Assembly (NCBI GenBank): GCA_032718565.1
Contig: JAVGVS010000313.1
Coordinates: 230,116-294,115 of the forward strand
Source of the DNA: Distichodus sexfasciatus
Taxonomy: Eukaryota; Chordata; Actinopteri; Characiformes; Distichodontidae
DNA: 64,000 nucleotides
Reading direction: 5' to 3'
Position numbers and translations under genes: made by a program. Below are positions 11,897 through 24,339 of this stretch, piece after piece. The stretch's first letter is position 1. Each line of letters begins with the position of its first letter. Below the pieces are notes generated by a model. It was not told the origin of the DNA. It saw nothing but the letters and a program-made list of their open reading frames with translations, and did no database searches.

Positions 11897-13496
11897 ATTT
11901 TTTTTGCGCTCATAGTTGACGGACAAGATTTGTAACATTAATATCCTATGACTTTGATATGATTGAATAATAATAGACCAGTTGACCAACAAAGATGATG
12001 GTGATCAGATACTTCTAGCTCGCATTATGTGATGTGTGTGTCGTGTGATGTGTGTGTGTGTGTGTTGAAGACTTATATACCTGTAAACAGGAAGCAAGGT
12101 CACGGTGAAAGTCATCTGTAGAAAATCCAGCTGGACCCTGGAGGCTGAAACATCATCTGCTCCCGTATGAATTGTGCATACATTTCATCAGCCTCACAAT
12201 CGCTCCTTTACACTCGGACAGCCGATCGATCGCACATGGAGATGCTGTGGTTATGTCACAAGGAAATCAATAGCCGCATGTGTGCTGTCCCGAGATGTTA
12301 AGACACTTCGTTAGGGGAAGTCTACACCTAATCTTCTACAAATGCATTAATGTAAAAAATATCCCTAAACGTATATCTTACAGTCAAAAACTACACGTGT
12401 GTTTCTTTAAGCTTGGGAAATTACTAATGAAAAATACCGATTTTGTGTCTACACTCCATAAGAGAAATCGAACAATTTTTGCTCTTATTGTTATAGTTCA
12501 AAACAAACCGACGACACAAGTAGAACATCTGCACTTCCTCCTCACATGCATACAACCAGGATGACTTACAAGCTTGCTATTATCACTAATGAAGAAATTA
12601 CTGACAGATTACTGACTGATTTTTGCAACGTTTCATAACAGATATCCCGAAGTGTATTCATACGCTATATGGAATTTCTTCTCAAAAATAAAAATAATAA
12701 ATAAATCCAGCACATTGTGCCGACAAAAACACACACAGCACGAGTCTATTAAATTGTGAGAGTTATTCCAGATTTAAACGCAGTCAAGATACAAGATAAC
12801 CTTACAACTGATACACTTTAGAACATCCTGTATCAAATGAATAGCATGGCAGCAGCGAGGTTTGGGTTTCGGAGCAATCGATCTGGCCCCTCGCTGCATT
12901 TCATGGCGTCATGTGGCATCGGGTCATGAAGTCAAGATCGAGACGTAGTGGTCTAAAAGACGTGGCTGAATGTAAAGGGAAGAGCTCTAACCTCTTTAAC
13001 GCAGCAGTGATGATCCATTAAGCCTAATCCCGGGGATGGCTGCGCACTCGAGTGAAGGGCAGGCACGAGAGGGTTAACGTGGTAATGCGGTGAATCATGT
13101 AGCTAGAAGTTGCTAAGTGGTCATAAATGGTATAAACTTTCTACTTTGACGGACTCCACTCTATAGCGCCAACATATTTAATGGTCTTGGATGAAAAACT
13201 ACAATAAATTCACAGTTAAAATACTGCCAAAAATACTGGGACACCCAGTGGCACCACCCGAAAAATTTCCCTAGGGGTGGACAGTGGACTGCAAATCTTA
13301 GCGTGATCCCATTATAGAGTTTTATACATTCCGATGTGACAGCTCGGCTAACCGACTCACTTTTTGACATTTTTGCATTGGATTACCAAGTGATTACACT
13401 CCATGGCTATATTATCATGCTAGCTCTTTAATAAGCTGCTAGCATGCTAGCAAGCGGTGTCAAAAAATGCGGCTAAATATGCTTTGTAATAAAAAA
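11897..13496. other. unique sequence with (GT)n tract
   Basis: A GT microsatellite lies at about 12033-12066. The rest is single-copy-looking, with no coding or RNA signal. Confidence 0.45.
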
Positions 13497-13730
13497 GTGA
13501 GTGATTATTTGTCATCGTGAACACTGCACAGCACACAGTGCACCACAAGCAAATGTGACCTCTGCATTTAACCCATCCGTGAAGGAGCAGTGGGCAGCTA
13601 ACAAGCGCCCGGAGAGCAGTGCTTGGGGACGGTACCTTGCTAACGAGTACCTCAGTGGTCACTTTACCAGCTCTGGATTCCTATCTGCGACCTTCTAATC
13701 ACGGGTCGAACACCCTACCGCTACGCCACC
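13497..13730 (-). mobile_element. SINE-A copy 2
   Basis: Minus-strand copy, well preserved from its tail (GTGAGTGATTATTTGTCATC, 13497 onward) to its tRNA-like head (CCTACCGCTACGCCACC, ending at 13730). The internal block GGTACCTTGCTAACGAGTAC is intact. Confidence 0.9.
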
Positions 13731-14236
13731 ACAAAACGATTCGTCGATGATAATTGCAGCTTCATTCCTGTAAAATAATACATAAATTATCGTCAGCATA
13801 TTTGTTTGACATTATACATGAACTTGTGCAACAGGACATTCAGTGTACAACGTTCCTGGCACGACAGCTAAAGTAATCCTGTTTTCTTCTCATATTTAAA
13901 ACGACGGGTCGCTGGGTCAAAGATCTACACTCGCTCCAACTCAATCGTGAAGCAGCTGTCATATCAATCATATGCCAGCTATTGTTTACTTCTGTTCACG
14001 CAGGCGCGGATCAAGGAGATAAGCAGCTCTCAACACCTGCGAAGTTTCACCACAAGCCCACAATAAATATGACTTAAATCTAGTCGAAAGTTCTCTGACT
14101 TGGTTTGAGCTTGCGGTCATTAGCAGTTCTTCACCTTAAGTTTGTTTACTTTGCTGATTTAAAATCATGGTTGTAATTAAATAAATATGATTGTTACGAG
14201 CAATTCTGAATTTTTCAGAGCCGTTTTTTTAACTAC

Positions 14237-15212
14237 TAGGGATGTAACGATACAGTGACCTACACAGATTCAGTGATCAATGAGTCCATAGCTTTGATTC
14301 AAAAAAAGGAGAAATTCCAATAAAACATCAAATGTGACCTCCACAGCAAAAAAAACCAGTTGCTTGTCGCAAATTTTCCAAATTGAGTTATTATGTTTTT
14401 CTGAAAGGGCATAAATCAAGCTTCAAAACGATACCTATATGGAACGAATGGGACCATAAGACTGAGATATCAATATTCAAAGGAGTCGGGTTTCTCCTGT
14501 CACAAGTGAGAAACGGAGAAATCTGCCTTGAAGGACTATCGCCGTAGCACTCACAGACGCTTGGTGCGGTCGCTGCCACGCTTGTATTTACGGTAGCTCT
14601 ACGCTGTATTCACAGCCAATACCGGATAGCCTACCATGCTAGGGGTTAACTGAACTCGAGACTAAGATGGATTCCGGAGAAATATCTTCACGCTTAGTCA
14701 ACCAGTGATTTAGTGTAAATATTGAAGTAGAGCGTCAAAACACAAACTTTAACATTCTGCTGGAATTGAATTCCTCACCTCAAGAAAGTCACAGCGTTTT
14801 AGGATGGAAGGGTAAGTTTTTCAGCTGAAATTGATTCACAACAGTACAGTATAGACCTTCCACTGTTTCAAAACACTAAAAACCAAAAATCCAACATTTT
14901 ACCCCACGCAACAAACGGAAACCTCCGGATTAAACCTCCGGATAAACGGATTTTCTCGGAAACCTCCGTTGCGACAAGCGACTGGTTTTGCCATGGAGGG
15001 TCACATATGTATTCGAACACAACTTTATGTTGAACACGATCTGGTTTTTTAAAGAGAATGTCATTTTTCGTTTTAAAAATGTGAAATGATATTTGAGTTG
15101 GATTTTTTTGCTCTCATTAAATCAGTATATAATATTGTAATACATTGATCGCTGGGTCCTGAATTGAATTTGAATCAAGAGACTTGTGATATCGAGATCG
15201 AATTGTTGTCAG
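14237..15212. mobile_element. possible hAT-like remnant hosting a MITE
   Basis: The left edge TAGGGATGTAACGATAC resembles a hAT terminus. Diverged inverted matches surround the internal MITE: CAGTGATCAATG near 14270 and CATTGATCGCTGGG near 15145. The near-repeats TTAACTAC (14229-14236) and TTAACTTC (15213-15220) could be a decayed 8-bp target duplication. The right terminus does not mirror the left convincingly, so this stays tentative. Confidence 0.3.
14331..15006 (+). mobile_element. MITE with about 36-bp terminal inverted repeats
   Basis: The left end, from ATGTGACCTCCACAGCAAAA through CCAGTTGCTTGTCGCAA, is mirrored at 14972-15006 by TTGCGACAAGCGACTGG then GGAGGGTCACAT. The 676-bp interior has no transposase frame. 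Termini starting TGTGACC(CT) with AAAACCAG are typical of abundant fish MITEs. No clear target duplication was found, so the superfamily is left open. A truncated opposite-strand copy is at 11507-11896. Confidence 0.8.
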
Positions 15213-15273
15213 TTAACTTCTAATAATATTGCATCGCTGCTATGGATCCCCGCCGGATTCTTTCTCCAGGTGG

Positions 15274-15285
15274 CCACCAGATGTC
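15274..15285 (+). promoter_or_regulatory. CTCF-like core, one mismatch
   Basis: CCACCAGATGTC fits the known CTCF core CCASYAGRKGGC except for T at position 11. A motif match alone does not show binding. Confidence 0.3.
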
Positions 15286-15541
15286 GCTTTTCAATGTTGA
15301 GTTTTTGTTTAGTCTTGTCTTTGTCTTTTGTTTGTAGTGTGTCTGTCATCGCCTTGTCCTGCCCTCTCTGGTTTCTCTACGGTCGGTTCACCCTCAGTTA
15401 ACTCTTGTTTTCACTTCCAACCGTTCTGGTTCTGACTATTGGTTAGCGTTAGGGTTAGCTGTTTACGTTTCTAGTTATCCGATTAGTGGTTGGTTTGGCT
15501 GATTTGCTGGTTTAGTTTGATTAACGCTCTTCAACCCACCA

Positions 15542-15660
15542 GGGGCAGTTGGTGGCGTAACGGTTACGCTCACCCCGTGCACTGCTCCCCGGGTGCTGCC
15601 CACATCAGCTGCCCACTGCTCCCTCACGGATGAGTGAAATGCAGAGGTCACATATGTTGC
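15542..15660 (+). mobile_element. SINE-A copy 3, internally deleted
   Basis: It starts with the tRNA-like head GGGGCAGTTGGTGGCGTAAC. It then jumps from the A-box region to CACTGCTCCCCGGGTGCTGC and ends at GCAGAGGTCACAT. The B-box half and the GGTACC block are missing. Confidence 0.85.
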
Positions 15661-17291
15661 CTTATTTTAGTTTGTGTTTCCTGTCCGTCCACCGTCGTGT
15701 TTAATCTTGTCTGACGTGAGTTCTGCTCAAATAATAGTTGTGTTTTGTTTGGGCCACGGAGCCCAGATGCTCTTTGATTGTGCCACGCCAGATGCTGGTG
15801 ACGCTATGTTTCGAGTTGAGTTGTTCGTCAGTCGCTTTTTTGAATTTCCCGTGCAAAGGTAGAGTAATTGAGCTTCCATTCAGAGCTACGTGGTTTTGTG
15901 CTGATATTTCTAATAGTTTTAGCAACATTTTTCAAGACTGTACATTTCTTCAAGGTCCGTCCTTTTCTTTTAAGGCCTCGTAATGGGCTCTGAGACGGAG
16001 AAGCTTTTATTTGCCAAACTGGATTCACAGCTTAAAGTAAAAATGTCTTTAATTCTAAGACATAGCTCCCCACGCTATTTAACTTTGGGAAAATGTGATC
16101 GCAGTAAATCACAAACCAAAGTGAAGACGAAGACTAAGCTTATTAAATTCATTACCGGCCTTCAAATTCAAAAAGTCAATTTTAAGAATCAGTTCCAGAA
16201 GTTGAGAGGAGACTCCGGCTAATGCGGGTTAGAGACAGAGATCTCGATAGGAATCCAAAATTGATTAACTCATAATGAAGTGTTATTTTTCAATTTCTTT
16301 TCACACGTGGCTTTCGGCGCATAAAGCACATACAGCCGTAACTCTGTCGTCCTCCATATGGATTAGCTCCACATGAATCAGAGTCGTACCTTGAGGAAAA
16401 CGGTTATAAAGATTGCATATTGCCTCGCAGCCTTTCGACAAATTATAACCTGAGTGGGTGTCAAGACGCAGATGAGTTATAGCTCCCGGAGACTACGCCG
16501 CTGTAAGCCAAATCTAAGAGAGAAAATGGCAAGTATCGCCCAGCCAGTCTCAACTTGTTCCTGTAAAAGCTTTTGAGAAGGAATCTGCTGATGTTGTTGA
16601 ACAGATGGCAATTTCCAAATGCCTTGGAGGGTGTGCAGAAGTGTCGGACATAAACCATGGAGATGAAACATATTTTAAAGACGTTCAGGAGCCTGCCTCT
16701 ACCATTCCTTATTGCTTGCATATAAAGTACACTACTTTAAATCACGTCTAGATTTTTATGATACCTCATACAATATCATACCTAATGCAGTACCTAAAAT
16801 GCTAAAGGTATCACTGGGGTACTCATGAACAAGGACTGCTCATTTAGTGCTGCCACAGTTGGAAGCTACATTTAATTGTACGTTTGCAGTGCTGTGTTCA
16901 AAGACACTTCCCCACCACTTAAATCATTGCAGAGACAGTATGAAGAGAACTCCATTGCCTATTTTATTTATTTTGTGTTGTTATCCAGTTGTGGCTCTCG
17001 GACCCAGAGTTGAGAACACATGATTGAATCCAAAAATGAACAACGAAAATAGATATTACATCATTTCTGAAGACACTTTGAAAGTGTGGAAATGGTAAAT
17101 GACCTTCTCAGTGTGAGGCCACTGACGCCCACCGCAAGCCGCCTGACAAATTGTTATCAGTTTAATCAAAATATTATCTGATTTGTCGGATACTATATTA
17201 TCGGACTTTCCCCAGGTGGCCACCAGAAGCCCCCAAGAAAAAAAGGATGAAAATAGATAAAAGATGCTTATGAAGAAAGTTAGACTCCAAA
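15661..17291. other. unique sequence, no feature recognised
   Basis: Single-copy-looking DNA. Several frames of 60-86 codons occur on both strands but overlap one another and show no motif. A weak CTCF-like core (two mismatches) lies near 17219. Confidence 0.45.
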
Positions 17292-17515
17292 ATGGCGCGG
17301 CCACGTCCAGACGCCTTCCCGACCGCTCCGTCCAGACTGTGCTTGTTTTTCGTTATTTATTTATCTTTATTACTTTCCTTGTCATTTTATGATTTTAATT
17401 TTTTAATTTTTTTTTGCCTTAATTGCATGGTGCAAAGAGCGGATCAGGATACATTTCACTGCATGTTGTACCTGCATAATTTGCATGTGACAACTAAAGA
17501 ATCTTGAATCTTAAA
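17292..17515 (+). mobile_element. retroposon 3' end with ATCTTGA tail
   Basis: A GC-rich start (GCGGCCACGTCCAGACGCC) leads to a T-rich stretch and a terminal phrase CATGTGACAACTAAAGAATC followed by TTGAATCTT. Tails of this kind, ending in short ATCTTGA repeats, mark 3' ends of fish LINE/SINE copies. No reverse-transcriptase frame is attached. The family is not assigned. Confidence 0.55.
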
Positions 17516-18559
17516 TGGTCACCATTTTCAAACGTTTCTAGCCTCACTAGCCTCGAACTCCGGAGATTGAGACTGAGTTCTCAGCTCTAACACAATTCTA
17601 GTTCTTTATGTTCTTACATCTTTGTATATATTTCAGGATCCAATCAGATTACTTAGACGTATATAACGATACTTCTATTGTTAAGACATACTAGTACCTT
17701 TTAATTTGCATACGTATTAATATGATTCTATTACGTGAACACTGTACATGGAAAGCGCGTAAGTTCTGAAACATTTATATCTCTACTTTCTATTGCCATT
17801 GAAGCGAACATTAAATCCAAATATTCATACATTCACGCAACACAAAAATGGCTCTATCAATCACATTTGTTGCCAAATTTTTATACCGTGGTTTTTTTTT
17901 TAGGATGAACGGCAAGTTACAAGTGAGCAAGAGGTTAAATTGAATTGTCTCGCTGTCGCCAAGTAGAAAATCATGTTCGCAAAAAACAACCCCATTTTAT
18001 TCCTCCCAGCCATTGTTAGCCGTTTATTTCCCTGTGCACGCATAACCACTCAAGTTTGCATGTCTCTGGCCAGTTTTCTTTCTTTTATTTAGTGCACCGG
18101 GCTCTCGTCATGACCGTTTCAGGAGCGGCGCGCTGGGCGATTTTTGAAGAAAACAGGGCTTCTGCTGGATGGAAATTGCATAATCTCTATCTGAATAGAG
18201 CGCGGGCAGCAGGAAGCGCGGCATGGATAATAGGATGACTTCAGCTGCAGGATTTAGATAATGCGTCATCAGGACGAAGGGCGCTGTGACCTCCCCCCAC
18301 TCACACCCCCTTTACCCATACCCACCTCCCCCACCACCCCCCACCGCCATCCACCAACCCAACCCGGTCCCTCCTCCCACCTACCGAGACGTGCGGCCGC
18401 AGGTCAAACCCCGCCGTATCTCTATCCGCCGTTATTGCGAAGCTCTTCAGGCGATAAAAAGCAGACGTGAAGGCTCTCTAAGGTACTCGTATCGGAAAGC
18501 CCTGGTCTGGAGCAAAACATCATTGAAGACAGCATCGACCAGCGGGGTTTCCAACATCG
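17516..18559. other. unique sequence with C-rich patch
   Basis: Includes a C-rich tract at 18290-18385 and a moderately GC-rich segment at 18060-18260. The two overlapping frames through the C-rich patch are compositional. Confidence 0.45.
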
Positions 18560-18670
18560 TGCCAGGGTTGGTGCCCGCCTTGCGTCCCCAGTTTCCGGGA
18601 TAGGCTCCGCCCCCCGGCGCGACCCCGGTTGAGCGGATTGAGCGGTTCGGATAATGAATGCATGAATGAA
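18560..18670 (+). mobile_element. SINE-C / LINE-type 3' tail fragment
   Basis: GGGATAGGCTCCGCCCCCCG, then GCGGTTCGGATAATGAATG and short ATGA/ATGAATGA units. This is the 3' portion of the element whose longer copies lie on the minus strand at 45925-46285 and 62786-63082. The head and body are absent. Confidence 0.8.
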
Positions 18671-19750
18671 TGTGATTATTGTGACGTCACATGTTTAAGT
18701 GTTGGTTGTTAATAAAATAATCACATGGGTAATAATTGCTCCAAATGTAATTCCGAACGCGAAAGTGAAAGCTGAGAACGCAAAAGTTCTGACAGAAATT
18801 TCCAACGAGTGCCTCTGACACCCGTCAGCAGGTTGACATTTGAAACGGTGAAAAAAAAAGGTGGGGGCGTTTTTCCTCTCTTTTTTTTTTTTTTAAATCG
18901 CTCCACATCAAAAACAACAGAAATAGTCCGAGGGCTAGCCCTCGCTCCGTTTGAAGTGCGGAGATCAAGCGCTTTCCCGTTGGCGAAATGCATTTGCGGG
19001 TTTTTTTACGAGCCGAGCCCCACCGAAAGCTAGCCTTCTAGCACCGGCGCTTTCTACCTGCTGCTTTACGCTCGCCGGCCGCTTAAAAGCCAGCTTTTTC
19101 TCCATTCGGGTTCTGACCGTAACCACGTCCACCCCCCCAGTCAGCTTTGCAGGTCGCTCCTGACCTATTGTGCCGGCGCCGAGTTCCTTTGATGCCGGGC
19201 GCCGAGGAACACCTGCACGCCGTGCTTGTGCAGTCGATTTAAACCTACGGGGACGGCCAAAAATAAAGGCCACTCATGCATAATTCATTAAGCTCGTGAC
19301 TACATCACGCAAGAGTGAGTAAGACGCGTTCCGCCGGCTCCCAAGGCTATGAATATCATATCGACCAGCGAGTAAACGAAGGGATTTTTGTGGTACCGGC
19401 GAAGTTCGGCCCATAAGACCCAAGCTCTTGGTTTTCAAAAAGGCATGTGAGTAGTGCTTCAAACCTGGAACATCGATGTGCAATGCTGGGGAGCTGGAGA
19501 TTGTTTGAGCACCATGAAAACATCATGAGTTACCACCTAGAATAAATACCTGAGAGCGATTTAGAGCCTTGTTATGTTGCTAACATCATCACTGCACTTT
19601 TTGTACTCGCTTCTGCTTTGCGTTTTTGCGCCTTTTGAAGGTGGGAATTGAAGTTGAAGTCTTGCAAAACACAAAGTGTGCGAGACAGTCTTTAGCAATG
19701 CCTCGTTGAGAACGCGAACGACCAGTGGCTTTAAATATGAGATTATTTCA
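18671..19750. other. unique sequence, no feature recognised
   Basis: GC-richer than average at 18930-19270, with an A/T homopolymer pair near 18848-18896. No supported gene. A 102-codon minus frame (18965-19273) shows no domain. Confidence 0.45.
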
Positions 19751-19801
19751 CATAGTGCACTGTGCTGTGTTCACAATGACAAATAATCTCTCACTTTCAC
19801 A
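19751..19801 (+). mobile_element. SINE-A copy 4, tail only
   Basis: About 50 bp of the SINE-A 3' tail (TGTTCACAATGACAAATAAT, then CTCACTTTCAC). The rest is missing. Confidence 0.75.
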
Positions 19802-19874
19802 TAAATTCAATTTTGTAAGCAAAAAAATGAAGGAATTTTGAAAACATTTGGTCAAGTTTTGTCAAGGTTATGGT

Positions 19875-20944
19875 TAGAGATGAGCCGATACCACCTTTTT
19901 ATGTCTGATACCGATACCGATATTGTAAATTTGGATATCTGACGACACCGATACAAATCCGATACGGTCACAGTCTTTTTTTAATAAAATAATTCTTTAA
20001 AATGTCTGAATACATGACTGAGATTATTGTTATGCTTAAAGAAATGCTTGAATTAAATACTGTTTTCCTACTAAAACAACGTAATAATTACACACACATG
20101 TATATGCTAAATTATTTGTTCTCAAAAATTGTTGGTTTAGACATATAAATATTTCTTCTTTCTTACTGATTACACTATAACATTATTAAAATTGAAAAAA
20201 AATTGATCAGTTGAAAATGAAATGCTGAAGTTTGTCATTTTGAACCAATTTGGCCTATAAAATGAGCAGCTTTTGCTGAGAACTACATTTCCTACAATCC
20301 TCCGCACACGCACCGGAGCCGCGTCACAATGAAGCGTTTGGCGCGCGTTCCAGAATAAACGATGGAAAATCTATGGGAAAATGTAAATAAACGGCAGAAC
20401 TGTGAGTAGAACGCTGGTTGTTGTGGTTATTGATCAGCTAAAATACGGTTTGTGTCTGTAATAAAGGGGACGTTTTGACGGAACTGGAGCGTTTTAGCGA
20501 GTAACGGCGCTCATGCTCATGGTCATTAACACAGCGTGTGTGTTTACATCAAGAAAAATGTCATTTATGCGTTTTTATGCATTTACTCCTGTTTTAGTGC
20601 AGGAACATCTCACAAATACTTTCACATGCAGAGGGATCAGGTCTCGTCTTGATCGCGCCACTGAAAACGCTGTGTCACTATTAAGCGTCCGTGTGAAATA
20701 CGAGCGGAGCTGCTCTAGCGAGTAAAATGAATTAAACCATGCTTCCATTCGAAAAAAAATAGCCTCGGCCATTTTCTGTAATAGAATCATTGGAGTTATT
20801 GGAACAATGGTTTCAGCTCTACTTTACCGCAGTGCCACTTCCCATGCATAACGAACTGAGCGTGCACGCATTTACAGATCGGCTCTATAGAACGGCCCGA
20901 TGCCACCAATACTCGATCCAGCCGCTTGATCGGCTACATCTCTA
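19875..20944. mobile_element. complete non-autonomous hAT element
   Basis: The left terminus TAGAGATGAGCCGATACC is mirrored by the right terminus ATCGGCTACATCTCTA, differing by one inserted base in the first 16. The element is flanked by a perfect 8-bp direct repeat, GTTATGGT, at 19867-19874 and 20945-20952. An 8-bp target duplication and TAGAG-type termini are hallmarks of hAT transposons. The subterminal region carries repeated CCGATA motifs, as in many fish hATs. The 1070-bp interior has no transposase frame (longest about 70 codons), so it must have moved with enzyme supplied elsewhere. Confidence 0.93.
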
Positions 20945-20952
20945 GTTATGGT

Positions 20953-21657
20953 AGAGCAGTACAGGTGCAGGGATCATGTTTCTAGAAGCATGTGTAAATC
21001 AGCTTAGATATTTCTTGTAACTCGTAATTGCAACTTGTTGAATAAGACCCACAAGCGTCTATAACTGAGGCACTATTTTCAAAAATCTGAACACTGCGTT
21101 CTCCGAGACTCAAGCAAAATATAATCAGTTCCATAAAAAAATCCTCCTTAAAGTTCTCGGAACATGGGAACAGGTGCCTCATCAAACACCGTTTCCTAGA
21201 AGTGCCTTATTTGAGGAAATTATATATATATTTTTCCCCCTCCGCTTGGAGAATAATGGCGTTGTTATGGAAAAGGTAAGCTACGACCTTCCCCTGCTTT
21301 TTATAGGTGGGTTAGACGTGAAACACAATACCGAGCCGCTATCAGACCCAAACATAGGCGGCTCATCACCATGCTCTCTGGCACGCTGACATTTCCACTA
21401 ATTGAATAAATGGACACTTTGGAGGACATTTGCGGGCCAATGATGTTGTCCCATTTAAAGGTCAGCATGTGACCTTAAGCGCCGTCCTAATTCGAAAGAC
21501 GGCGGTCGGGTTAAACACAGTGTCGGCTCGTGTACGACAAGCCAGTGACAAGCAAGAAGCTCACAGGCCATTAGCTCTGGTTATGATGTAAAAAAATGTA
21601 AAAAGGAAAGGTTTAGGCCTGGAACCTTTGCCAAATTTGCTTGGAACGATGCCAAAG
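20953..21657. other. unique sequence, no feature recognised
   Basis: No supported feature. Confidence 0.4.
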
Positions 21658-22130
21658 TAGGGCTGGACGATGAATCGAAAATGAACCGAAAGTGATTTAT
21701 TAATAAAATAAATGAAGAATAAGCTGCTCTTCCAAAAGCATTTATTCAAACAAAGAAGCATAAACCACTCAAACCCTCAAAACAATAAACTGAAAACTAC
21801 TTTGCTTCTCATTCAGAACCTCTGATCAACATGCTCCTGCCCGTGACGATTATTAATGATAAAATTTCGTTAAAACTGGCTGTTAATACTTTCCCCAGAG
21901 TGTGTCCATATGCTGTGTTGTAAAATCATAAAGATATGATATACACTTGTTCATTAGAAAATGCATCCCATCATTAATAGTTAGAGGACAGTAACGGAAC
22001 AAACCTTGTCCGTGAACTATGAGAGCAAAAAAATGACAAAAAATATAATAATTAATATAAAATAATTACAAAAATCGTAAACGAGATCAATTTTTTTTCC
22101 AATCAGTATATGCTGAAAGGGAAAAATATC
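21658..22130. mobile_element. possible decayed hAT-like element
   Basis: The left edge AGGGCTGGACGATGAATCG resembles common fish hAT termini. An AATCGTAAACGAGATCAA phrase near 22073 could be the decayed opposite subterminal region. No matching right terminus or target duplication is visible. Weak call. Confidence 0.25.
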
Positions 22131-23083
22131 TTTTAAAAAATATATTTAAGATCTAATAATATGAGTGGATATAATTATCAGTGACAAGGATTTTTTTTAA
22201 AAAAAGGAATGAGAAGCCCCAGGTCTGACGAACGTGGCGTGCCAGCAAAGAGGTACGCAGAGCTGAAAATTCTGGTGAATCAGACTTTATTAATCTGCCA
22301 TGACCTAGATGTCATATCAAACAGATTACAGAAACGGTCATGCAAAACACCCAAGGAGGTTATTTTCCGCTCGCTGCCTTCACCGTCTCTCAAAACCTCG
22401 CTGTCAGGCTTTTTATCCCGTCCGCGTATTAACCAGAATTTACAACGGAGGCGTGTGCGTTCATCTTAAAACGTGCGTGTGCGTATGTTCGGCTTTATGT
22501 ATGATGATTTCTGCAGTAAAAATATGATGATGGAAACTTGTTGAGAGATTCTTTTAAGAGTTTCTGAACCTGTCACAATTTTACGAATGATAACCACATT
22601 TTTTAGCATGTTTCCTGTGAGACGTCATGCTACAAATCTGCAAAACCTGCCTTTCACATGATGTTAGCAACCACATCTTTCCCAAAAGTTAATCGTATCA
22701 TTATTTCCATTCTTGTGGCACAAATTAAAATGTTATGTTCGATCTGATCCATCCTAAAATTGAAGGTTTATATTACATTTGACATTTTTAAGCCAATCTA
22801 AAAAGGCTAATGTCACAAACTCACGCCAATGCTAACTCTGACTAGAAAGATGCTAGCACAAATTAGAACTATTTCAGTGTTTGTTCTGTTCTGGATGTGT
22901 AAGAAAGCTAGCAAAGCTAAACTAATGATAATTTCCATCTACTAACACTGATTTTAGCTAGTAATTAACAATAAGCTAATGATGCGGATGTGCTATCATA
23001 AATTAGCATTAGCTCTTGGACATTCTATGTTAGCAAATCAAACTACCATTACCCTTTTACCTTATTAAAATCTGTCTATCTCT
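22131..23083. other. unique sequence, no feature recognised
   Basis: AT-rich sequence with many GCTAGC/TTAGC phrases approaching the minisatellite. No gene signal. Confidence 0.4.
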
Positions 23084-23419
23084 GTACACTATGTTAGTTG
23101 CTAATGTACACTATGATAGTTGCTAACGTACACTATGTTAGTTGCTAACGTACACTATGATAGTTGCTAATGTACACTTTGTTAGTTGCTAATGTACACT
23201 ATGTTAGTTGCTAATGTACACTATGATAGTTGCTAATGTACACTATGTTCGTTGCTAACGTACACTATGATAGTTGCTAATGTACACTTTGTTAGTTGCT
23301 AACGTACACTGTGATAGTTGCTAATGTACACTATGATAGTTGCTAATGTACACTATGATAGTTGCTAACGTACACTATGTTAGCTGCTAACGTACACTGT
23401 GATAGTTGCTAATGTACAC
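23084..23419 (-). repeat. 22-bp minisatellite, array 2 (inverted)
   Basis: About 15 copies of GTTAGTTGCTAATGTACACT + AT, the exact reverse complement of the 571-1271 unit. Typical variants are GATAGTT for GTTAGTT and AACG for AATG. It is more regular than array 3. Confidence 0.95.
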
Positions 23420-23579
23420 AGGATTATTTACGGAAATATTTTGCGCATGTTGACTTATATGGAGGTAGAAATTAAAGTCATAAAACTTTTTTATCCTATG
23501 AAGACTAAAAACATACTATTACATTATTTTTCCACAAATCCTGCCCATATTTTTTTAGTATCATAACTATTACGAGGTT

Positions 23580-24075
23580 GTAAGTCGTCGTTTTGAAAGA
23601 GCAAGTCGTAATTATGACATTGTAAATCAAAATTATAATTAGAACTTAATTACTCATTAGATCATAAGTTACAATCACGATAATATAGCGATAATTACGT
23701 AGAACGAATATATGAGACGTTTTGACAAAGTGTGTCATAATTATAAGACCGAAGAAGTCGAAATGATATTGTTAAGACAAAATTATGAGATTACAGATCA
23801 GGATTATGAAGGCGAGCTGTAATTATCAGATCATAAACCAAAATTATGATAAAGTGTGTGATAATTATAAGATTATGAGCCAGTTTCCCAGACTATGATC
23901 AAGCCTAAACCAAGACTAACTTTGAGCGTCAGTGGTGAATTTCCACTGGTACTGCAGTTTAGTCCAAGACTAGTCTTAATCCACGTTCAAGAAGCTAGCT
24001 CTATAGGTCTAGTTTGAGATAAGTAAAAGCAAGTGAGTCATAAATTGAAACTGTAATAATTATGACAATGTGATG
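23580..24075. repeat. degenerate ATTATGA-type tandem repeat, interrupted
   Basis: Recurring phrases such as GTCATAATTATAAGA, GTAATTATGACA and AAAATTATGAGAT occur at irregular 20-40 bp spacing. They resume after the MITE at 23877-24005 (GTAATAATTATGACAATGTG). This is an old, decayed low-complexity minisatellite. Confidence 0.65.
23877..24005. mobile_element. small MITE (SM family), copy 1
   Basis: The ends are GAGCCAGTTTCCCAGAC and, reverse-complemented, GAGCTAGCTTCTTGAAC. Subterminal AAGCCTAAACCAAGACTA and GTCCAAGACTAGTCTTAATC form the inner inverted pair. The type is common in fish and is usually placed near Harbinger elements. It is nested in a decayed tandem repeat. Other copies lie at 36421-36842. 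Confidence 0.75.
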
Positions 24076-24339
24076 TATAAATTTGAGTTATTATTATAAT
24101 TACTCTTATTTCTACTAAAATTCTTCTTTTTTTAGTATGGCGGTAGTGGACCATCTTCAGGAACTGGTCAGCTGCAAAATTCAGGTGCCGTTTAGCAACA
24201 ACGTGAACTGAGCTAGTCGAACCGCTAACAGCTAACCCACTAGTGCTGCATTCCAGCGCTCCTGTACATGAGATTAGCCACATGGACGCGTGCCAGCTGC
24301 GGATACACAACGTCCCACGTGCCCTGAGCGCTCTCTCTC

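Noticed and set aside
13180..13370. Possible short exon on the minus strand (69 codons)
   Set aside because: No convincing splice sites or similarity.
18286..18603. 105-codon Pro-rich frame
   Set aside because: C-rich tract followed by a retroposon tail; compositional.
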